In this document: one piece after another, positions 56,245 through 64,000 of the stretch
Numbering within the stretch: the first letter of the stretch is position 1
Layout of the letters: every line of letters starts with the position of its first letter
Assembly (NCBI GenBank): GCA_015680685.1
Contig: MNCI01001980.1
Span: 234,209-298,208, forward strand
From: Gnetum montanum
Taxonomy: Eukaryota; Streptophyta; Gnetopsida; Gnetales; Gnetaceae
Reading direction: 5' to 3'
Length of the DNA stretch: 64,000 nt
The notes under the pieces: model-generated
What the model saw: only the letters and a program-made list of their open reading frames with translations
What the model was told of the DNA's origin: nothing
Databases searched by the model: none
Program-made: the position numbers and the translations under genes

Positions 56245-57062
56245 TGATGAAGTATAGTCAACTGGTTGCATCAATGGGCATGCGTCAATGCAGCCCCATT
56301 GAGACATGGTTACATGCATCAACACAGATGTAAGTCAAGCATATATAAATGTACATACCCACCATATTTATGGCATGTTAAGTTAATAGAGTAGAAAAGC
56401 TCTTGTAATTTTCTTTCTAAGTGCCAATTGTATGAGCTAAAGTAATTCTACCTAAACACATTGATGTGAACAGTAATAAAGAAGAGATTATTCACATTCA
56501 TTGTAGCACTTGGAATAGATTAATATTTCTTACTTGCACTTTGTTCTTTATGCACTTTACATTCTTGTCTTAAGCAATTAATACATTTAATAGTGAATAC
56601 ATAAGTATGACCACTTCAAGCATACTATTTAATGCTTGGTAATCCAAGCAGTGGTCATTTGATACACCTAGTAATTGTTACTTGGTAACCTAGTAGTGTT
56701 AATACAAGTTTAGGATGTGTATTGAAAGTATGTACTGATACTTATGTTAGGATAGTTAGCCTTTGAATTGTTATATAGCTAGAATAGTTAATTATCAACC
56801 ATTTATCTTTTCACCAATACTTAGGCTAAAATATATACAAAAAATATAAACATAAATACATATAATATGTCTTAACTCATACTTAACCATACATAAGAGC
56901 CTACATGAGTGAGAGTTAGGAAGACAATAGTCAGATGGACTTCAAGTGCACCATCTTTGTTTATAGGCACACTTAGGAGCTAAGTCCATAGGATGTGATT
57001 GGATCGCTAGTTCATGCTTATGATTCATATGGTTGGATGGAGAGACTACTTGCTACTCATTA
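56245..57062 (+). repeat. 3' LTR of element H
   Basis: The LTR starts TGATGAAGTA after the polypurine tract and ends CTACTCATTA, an eroded CTCATCA. It is 818 bp. U3 has GCATCAATG/CATTGA-type repeats (56277-56330) instead of GATATC motifs, then TATATAAAT at 56342. The U5 layout (GGTTGGATGG...CTACTCATTA) is a diverged version of the other family LTRs. Confidence 0.8.
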
Positions 57063-57843
57063 GACATCTACTTTGGTTGTGAGATGTCTACTATTAATTA
57101 TTAAGCTCTCAAGAAAGATAACTATACTTCATGAAAGATGTCTTCTTCTGACCTAAATACATCCACTCTCTTGCAAAAACTTCTACTCTAAAATCCTTCT
57201 ACATTTGAAAAAGGTGTCTCCTCTTTTCCAAAGATGTCTTATCTAATGATGGAATGTTTTTGTTTAGATACCAATGGGCATAACTTTGTAATCGAAGTAT
57301 CAATGGAAATATGAAAAGTCACTTAAAAAGTATAAATAGGCATCCAAGAGCTAAGAGAATGTAAGAGAGTGAAATGGTAAAGAGTGAGGATGAGAAGAAA
57401 GAGAGTTAAGAGGCTAATTATCTATTTATCCTCCTTTAGAAATTGAGAGGTCTTTTTGTGTGCTTGTGAGTGAGTGCTTGCTTTGAGTATGAAGTGGGAA
57501 TTTAATTGAATTACTTGTCTATCCTTGGAAGTGATTAAGCTTCCTTTGTAATTTATAATCTTTTCGTTAAGAAAGAGTAATGTTTATTTTTTGTTCAAAG
57601 TTAGCTTATTGTGACTTCAAAGCTTGGATTATAAAATCCAAGGGAGCTCCTCATTATTTCCTTTCTTATTTTCACAAAGCATCCATTGTAAGAATATTTA
57701 CCTAAGTAGAAATACCTTAAATTAGAAAGTTATTCATATCTATGTTATTTCTAGAGCTTTCTACTCCATGATTAAATATGTGATGTACCCTAACATATTT
57801 TTATAAATATTTTTTTGGGATTGGACACCTCCTCATCCTAACA
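57063..57843 (+). repeat. Copia-like LTR fragment
   Basis: The stretch is AT-rich with four AGATGTCT/AGACATCT motifs (57062-57240). It ends TTGGACACCTCCTCATCCTAACA, similar to a copia LTR end. No start was found, and only the 3' part may be present. Confidence 0.4.
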
Positions 57844-58500
57844 ATTACTACCTCCAGATCTTCCTTTCTAAGTGTGTTTACTTAATTTTTATGTATATCC
57901 ATTGAGAAACTCTTGGATCTATTAATTCATAATTTCATAATTTCTTTAAATTTTTTCATCCATATAACCTAGTATTACCCAATATAATTGAATTTGTGAC
58001 TTGGATTGACCTCGTAACTTGGGTTTATGAAAAAGAAATTTCATAACTTGTTTTTTCTTAAATACTTGAGGGTATGGACCCCTAAAAAATGAATAATGAT
58101 TAAGAAAAGCTAGAGTACATTGGATCATCAACATAAAAGAAAAAGTATGAAGAAAGAGCCAAAAAATTTTAGACATGCCTTTTTGAATTTTCATCCTTAC
58201 AACTAATCATAAAAAATATTCCTTTATGGATAGGAAAAGAATTAGGCCTTTCCATTATTCAAAAGTGTTCCTTGTAAAGAGAAGAAGAAAGTTGGCAAGG
58301 TGGGATAAAGAGAGTTGTAGATAATTAGATATGATTGCGAAGGATATGAAGCAGTTGCAGGACAAGGATACGAAGCCACATGTTTGATAAGCAAGCTAAT
58401 TATTTTCTATGATGGAAATCATATCTCCATTGATAGAGATATATTACTTTTAGATAATGTTTTTGGTTGCTACTGACGTAGAGTAGCTCTCTCTTTATGG
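57844..58500. other. Unassigned sequence and dispersed repeat block
   Basis: No gene is supported. The hairpin-bearing repeat described at 29121-29225 recurs at 58420-58500, here with one mismatch in the arm (GATAGAGAT). Confidence 0.45.
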
Positions 58501-59242
58501 TGGCTTTGAAAGCCCCTAAATCAAGTGGGTTGGATTCATTGGTGGCATTGCTTGTTTTTATGGTAAGGTAGTGGCTACTTGGGCTAGACAAGAAAATAAC
58601 ATTCACGTCACTATTGAACATCTCACTAATAAACTAGCTTAAGATCCTTTTAACACTCTAGCTCACGAGGAGCTAGCTAGAGCCTAATTAGCCTTTCAAC
58701 ATTGGGAAGTGTATCAAGCATAAAGTGCCTTAACTAAAAGTTGACTTGGTTAAATATTCAAGATGAAACTGACCAGAACAGTATCCTCTCCTTTCTTAAG
58801 AACCACTATGAAACCCTTTTTACAGCTACCCTTATGGACATCTCTTCGTTCAAGGCTGCCACCCCCAATTATCCTTGCCTTATCAACTCCATTATGCTAC
58901 AAAGTCTTAACACTGATATCACTATGGTGGAGCTTTAGGTGGCTTGTTCCAAGTTAAGTTGTGGAAAGGCTTCTAGTTATGATGGTTTCCTCATGGAATT
59001 TTTTCAAACTCGTTGAGATTTGGTGGGAAATGATCTTCTGCAGGTCATTAATGAGGTTATCCTAACTAGTTCCCTTGGACCTAATCTAAATCAATTGGCT
59101 ATTCGTCTCCTCCCTAAGTTTGGGGATCTTACCGGTATCTTCAATTGGTGTCCCATAACTCTTCTCAATGTCATGTATAAAATTTGGGCCAAGTGCTTAG
59201 CCTTATGGCTAAAAATAATTCTTGGCCAAATCATATCTCCCC
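58501..59242 (+). pseudogene. LINE reverse-transcriptase N-terminal remnant
   Basis: Translation reads SFLKNHYETLFTA (about 58790), LQVACSKLSCGKASSYDGFL (about 58930-58990, the K.xGxxSxDG motif of plant LINE RT), then NDLLQVINEVILTSSLGPNL, IRLLPKFGDL, FNWCPITLLNVMYKIWAKCLA and a terminus at QIISPQQ (59242). Two in-frame stops are present. It breaks off where element D begins. Confidence 0.75.
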
Positions 59243-60328
59243 AGCAAAGAACAAGTTCCCATAACACCTCCTGCTCCAACAATGCAAGGGGAACTTCCTC
59301 CTCAACCGCAGCAACGTCACGCTGCGAGAGCTATAAATATCCAACCAGGTACTAGTTCTGGCGACAATTGTACAAAGAAGACATCTTTTTTCAGAACTAA
59401 AAGCCTAGAAAAACTCTCGCAACAACAAGCGGTTGAGGCCATGTACATGCCTCCATCATCTAACACCTCAGAGCACCCTTCATTCCAAAGGAGTGTAACG
59501 CATACGGTTATGCTAACACATACTGTAACTGATTGGATCAAGGTAGGCCACCTTCCCAGGAAACTAACTGACTGTGGGAGTCCCTTTATTTATTTGCAGA
59601 TTGTTGGAAATGCACTACATCAAGCTCTTCTTGACTCAGGTTCCGGAGTCAACTTAATTTCGCGAAAGATGTATCACGCCTGGAAACTGCCCCAACTTAA
59701 GAAGAGCAACATACAACTAGAGTTGGCGGACCAGTCCATCACCATTCCCTTGGGATTGGTCGAGGATGTTATTACCACTATGTGTGGTTGGTCCTACCCA
59801 GCGGATTTTCTAGTGATCAATGTTAACAACAACGAAGGGGACTTCCCAATTATAATGGGAAGGGCATGGCTAAGCATAGTAGACACATGCCTTAGGATCC
59901 GCGATCTTTCCTTGGAAATCTCCAAGATAAACATATGTGGAAAGATCGAGAAGACGAGAGTTCCATGCATCACATACAGTGATTCATTGGGTGATGACAT
60001 GAAGGAAATGTCTCCATGTAACAGGTGTGCCCAAGAAACTCTGCAACAAAGATGCCTGTATGTAGCAAGCACACAAGAAGTAGTAGACACCCCATGGTTG
60101 ACAACTTCTCATAGAGGCAAACAAATATGAATGGAACGAACTGACGAAACTCATGCCAACAACCGTGGCATAGACACATTAGAACATGAGCGTTGCCAAC
60201 TTCCACCCTTGAATCTAAGATTATTAATCGGGAGAAGTTGGTCACTTCTTAGAAATTCGAATAGGCGCTCACTATTTCGGATCTCTCCCTTACAACTCAA
60301 TCATGGGGGAGATGGCCACCTATGCTAA
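59243..60328 (+). pseudogene. gag linker-protease of element D, fused to the pol C-terminus
   Basis: Homology to element E starts at TCCAACAATGCAAGGGG just after the LINE. The frame carries the Gln/Pro linker (MQGELPPQPQQ), retropepsin (ALLDSGSGVNLIS near 59624, FPIIMGRAWLS near 59840) and a Cys/Glu-rich tail. One TGA at 60128 interrupts an otherwise continuous frame to 60328, ending RISPLQLNHGGDGHLC. As in element E, RT, RNase H and integrase are missing and protease is joined to the pol end. Gag proper is absent. An open frame from 59222 includes a few LINE codons by chance. Confidence 0.85.
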
Positions 60329-62068
60329 TCATATGGGGCCCTCAGTTCTTTTTCAGTTTTTTTTTACACATTTTTTTACAATGTTTTTGTTTTACACATT
60401 TTTTTTTTACAACTTTCTTTACCTTTTGATGTTTTTGTTTTACAACATCGTTATACTTTTCTATTTTGTGTGTGTGTGTATCACCCACCATGTAAGTTCG
60501 TCACCCAATAAGTGTTCAGGCCGATGGGATGAACTGTTTTTCATTAATTGCCAATGTTTGGTCTTTACCTTTAAGTTACAATGTTGATACTAAGGTATGT
60601 CTCTGTTGATATGGCAGGCAATGAGATCCACTTCATCCATCCATCCATCAAGTCTATGGTTTCCCTTGGTTTTGAAATGTATGGGTCCCTTCCAATAAGA
60701 ACTTTAACGAAATGGTGACTAGGCATTTCTCAAACTAAGGAAGGACTCAAGGATTGCAAAGGGTGCGACTTCAATGAAACTTGATGCTTTTGTGTTGGTC
60801 ATTCACTTGGGTGCTTGGTTATTTTCTTCTTGAGTTTTCTTACCGTTTCGATGTTACCCATTCTTCGGAAGCTGAGANNNNNNNNNNNNNNNNNNNNNNN
60901 NNNNNNNNNNNNNNNNNNNNNNNNNNNNNNNNNNNNNNNNNNNNNNNNNNNNNNNNNNNNNNNNNNNNNNNNNNNNNNNNNNNNNNNNNNNNNNNNNNNN
61001 NNNNNNNNNNNNNNNNNNNNNNNNNNNNNNNNNNNNNNNNNNNNNNNNNNNNNNNNNNNNNNNNNNNNNNNNNNNNNNNNNNNNNNNNNNNNNNNNNNTT
61101 CACCTCATTGCCGGTTGTATCATTAGTGTATATATTTTGGTTGATGCATTTTTTTCTTTTTGGTAAATTCTTCCAGTTAAGACTTTAACTCTTATTCCAA
61201 AGGACATTCCCTGAGCCTACGAACTCTTTGAATGTGGGATTGTCAGGGCATTAAGGGCATAAGCCTGCTTTGGGGAGGACTCACTGACAATCCTATTTGG
61301 AACACTAGTTAACTTCTTTTCCTTAACTTTTTGGAATTAATTTTATTTTTGTTCATTTCCATCTTGACATCCATTTCACTGATGCCATAGTTGTCCCTTT
61401 TTACCTATCTTTCTTACTCTTTTTTCTCTCTCCATTCTAACGCTACCGGAGGTTCGCGATTAGTCATGGGGGTATGGGGCCTGATTTTTTGATTTTTCTC
61501 CTAAGCCTCAGATTTTTTTTCATTTTTCTTCTTAACCCCTACACCTTCGGTAGTCATCATCTACATTTTCCTAGATCCATATCAGCCATACCACAACCTA
61601 GCTAATGAACCTAAATCGAAGCAAGGTATTCTTTACTTAATGATTCAATTACCCTTGCTAATATATGATTGTGTTGTGTATGCAGATGGCAATCATACAA
61701 CAACGGAATGGATCTGGAGCAACCACTTGGAATGGAGCAGTAATGAAGCAGCTATGCAAGGAGCAAGATTGATAATGCGCTTACGGATGGACAACGGAAG
61801 GCGCGCTTTAGGTGTTGGCAGCAGCAAGACTCTTCTCTCTTCTTCTCTTCCATTCTCTCTCCTATTTTCTCTCAGCTGCCAAATGTGGCCTGATGTCATT
61901 GTAATAAGGTGTTCACCCTTGTTGTCATGAACACTAGTTTTGTCAAGTCTTGTAATAAGGATCCGTTCACATGTCATCCCATTAGTTCCATTCCCCTCAA
62001 TAATCCCATACCTACCTGATATTATTGTAAGGAACTTGAGGACGAGTTTTCATTCAGTCATGGGGGTA
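60329..62068 (+). other. 3' spacer of element D, with sequencing gap
   Basis: The spacer is homologous to 2057-3561 of element A: T-rich start, three CATGGGGG tracts (60301, 61464, 62059) and the GTGTATGCAG|ATGG accessory-ORF start at 61686. In D that ORF runs for only 28 codons (61686-61772, MAIIQQRNGSGATTWNGAV...). N's fill 60878-61098. Confidence 0.75.
60878..61098. other. Assembly gap (221 N)
   Basis: This is a run of unknown bases inside the 3' spacer of element D. Open frames drawn across it are not real. Confidence 0.99.
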
Positions 62069-63104
62069 TGATGAGACGCGACATGCATAGCGTCGCAATA
62101 TCACATACGCGATATCGCAGCCACCGCGATATCATGGTCTGCCGCCATATCTATAAATAAGAGGCGGCACTCCCTTCATTTCCCAATTCTGGCTAGAAGT
62201 AGCGAAGCTCTAGTAATTTCAACACTCCAGAGTTAGATTAATTTCCCATGTACCCGCAGTAGGAGTCCTAGAGTGAACGGCTCTTTATTCGAGCAACTTT
62301 GTAACCTGAACACAAGTTGTGTACGGCAATAAAGACAAACTTGATTGGATAAACCTTGCAGTATATGGTTTTATTTATTGTTATTTACTGCTTTCCTAGT
62401 GTGCACGAGTACGACTTGATTACGAGCATCTATGGATGTGTACAGCTAATCAAGGAATCTACTCATCGCAATGCGTGAGTATGACTTGACTACAAGCATT
62501 GTGACTGCTTGGTAATCCAGTAGCGTATTCCAGGATTGGTGCTTGGTAATCCCAGTAGTAGTCCAATGTGTACGGCTAGTTAAGGAATCGGCTACTCATT
62601 GCTAGGCTAGAACGTGTGATAAGTACGACTTGGCTACGAGCATCCATGGGTGTGTATGGCTAGCCAAGGAATCGGCTGCTTATCACACTTAGGCTAAATA
62701 GGTGCCTCAGTACGACCACTTCGAGCACTTGCGTTACGTGTGGTGATCCAGTAACGAGTAGCGTTTGGTAGCCACAGTTGCATGGTTCAGGGTGTGTACG
62801 GTAAGTGGGAACGGATGCTGACGCTAGTTAATTTAGAGGGGGGACATTAGTTAGTGTTAGTTAGTTTCTCAACCCTTTCCCTCATAGCTTAGGAGATAAA
62901 CTGAAAAATACCAAAAAAATCACATACCTTAGAGTTGCTTAACCATACACCGTGACACATACAAGCAAGCCTAGGAAGACAACGAACGATTAACCCCAAG
63001 TGTTTCTTGTGGCGTTAAGGCATTTAGTCTACGGAGTTCAACCAGATCGCGCGTGCACGCTCGTATTCGTATGGTTAAGTGTAGGGGTACCTCGCCACTC
63101 ATCA
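62069..63104 (+). repeat. 3' LTR of element D
   Basis: The LTR starts TGATGAGACGCG after CATGGGGGTA and ends CGCCACTCATCA, with terminal TGATGAG/CTCATCA; 1036 bp. Palindrome array at 62090-62140 (CGCAATATCAC, CGCGATATCGC, CCGCGATATCATGG) and TATAAATA at 62152. Its extra length comes from four degenerate repeats of GAGTACGACTTGATTACGAG-type at 62405-62730. Confidence 0.92.
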
Positions 63105-64000
63105 GGTTCCAATGTATGTACCTTGGGCCGCTTGTCCATGGATGTAGTTGGTTTTGGTGTAGCCTATTTCAAATTCTTTTGTTGCTGGTTACCTTTAGTA
63201 GGCTTTGTTGTTGGTTTGGCGATAGGTTGTTTTCATCATTGTTATGATGATGAATTCTTGCTAACCTTTGATTTATTGGTCACTATAGGTGGGCTTTGGT
63301 CATGGGTCATTGTGGTCTTACTTATTAAAGGTGGAGGGACCCAGATAATAAATGGTTCTTGGGCTTTGAAGGATTAGCAAGTCGTTAATTACATTATGAT
63401 GTCGAAGCCACTGAGGGGGGAACACGTATGATGAAAGGCTTCGTAGGGACTAGAGAAGGAAACACTTATATAACGAAGGGCTTCCTAGGCTTTGTGCATT
63501 GGGGTTGTGATGACACTCTCATCATGACAAATGATTTTCTAGGGGGATTAGATCATTTGGCTTTTGTGAAAGAGGCTACAGTGTAGGAGTTGTTGTTGGC
63601 TCTTGGAGAGTTGGGCTAATTCACTACCAACTCTCTATGGTTTATCATCTTCTAGAGGTCATCCTTTAATGTTAGGAAAAAATTAGTATCATGACCAGTC
63701 ATTTGATGATAATGATAATACCTATCTAATCTATAGTACCTTGATAGCTTAGGATTGTCTTTGGTAGCTATTGTTGGGTCTCTAGCTATGTCATAAAGAT
63801 GACTATACCTCTTACGAGCCTCTTTAGATAATTGCTTATGTTGTATATGGTTGTCTTTAAGAAACTATTCTAAAAGCTCAAAGGGCTTTAAAGGTAACCT
63901 TGCATACTTAGACCTATCCTTTCCTGCAAATTTTAGTCTTGGTGGATTTGGGATGTAGGAAGTGGATGGTTGTGAGGAGTCTTGGCATGTGTTGTGTGGT
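63105..64000 (-). pseudogene. Second copy of the J gag-linker region (element J2), partial
   Basis: The sequence is strongly similar to 31125-32000, both on the minus strand as coding, with the same KPTKG- and TTHDQSPP-like linker residues and many stops. Element D ends exactly at its start, so D appears inserted in J2. J2 continues past the right edge. Confidence 0.75.

Noticed and set aside
60781-61188. Open frames of 87-135 codons
   Set aside because: They run across the 221-base N gap and consist mostly of unknown residues.

Overview
This window is plant nuclear DNA. It holds one intact-looking host gene, a chromomethylase (CMT-type cytosine DNA methyltransferase) with GT-AG introns, inside a dense bed of decayed LTR retrotransposons and some LINE debris. 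The methylase domain split by a chromodomain is diagnostic of land plants and green algae. Athila/Tat-like Ty3/gypsy elements, a SIRE-type copia LTR and an Athila-type accessory ORF point to a vascular plant. The species cannot be named from the sequence. The assembly is a draft: there are two N runs (17441-17585, 60878-61098) and four single N's (631, 18123, 43348, 43506), each tied to a short duplication that looks like an unmerged contig overlap.

Layout. 1-4329 is the 3' half of a Ty3/gypsy element (A: end of RT, RNase H, integrase, long 3' spacer, 3' LTR). It appears to be inserted in the gag of a related element B (4330-7591). 7592-9593 and 17684-18650 are the flanks of element C (9594-17683, minus strand), which has both LTRs, gag and an accessory ORF but no pol. 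18651-19721 is the upstream region of the CMT gene and 19722-25050 its coding region in 20 exons. 25051-29440 holds a triplicated ~490-bp repeat and LINE fragments. 29440-36000 is a minus-strand gypsy gag-protease remnant (J1) with minisatellites. 36000-42615 is AT-rich and ends in a very decayed gypsy element (G). 42616-50280 is a head-to-head pair of related gag-protease elements (E plus, F minus) whose outer LTR ends are both flanked by GACCT. 50281-54420 is copia gag debris and a complete copia LTR. 54421-57062 is the 3' end of a third accessory-ORF element (H). 57063-59242 is LTR-like and LINE sequence. 59243-63104 is element D (gag-protease, 3' LTR), and 63105-64000 is a second copy (J2) of the J gag region.

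Elements A to F and H share one LTR design: TGATGAG...CTCATCA-like ends, a run of short palindromic motifs just upstream of a TATA box, and a CATGGGGG polypurine tract before the 3' LTR. Two kinds of internal deletion occur. B and C keep gag and the accessory ORF and lack protease and pol. D and E keep gag-protease joined directly to the last codons of pol. Only A shows RT, RNase H and integrase, so a relative of A is the likely source of enzymes for the rest. The accessory ORF starts directly after a TACTAAC...AG|ATG sequence in B and C, which suggests expression from a spliced RNA. The CMT product would methylate CHG sites on chromatin carrying H3K9me2, which is the kind of chromatin expected over the surrounding repeats.
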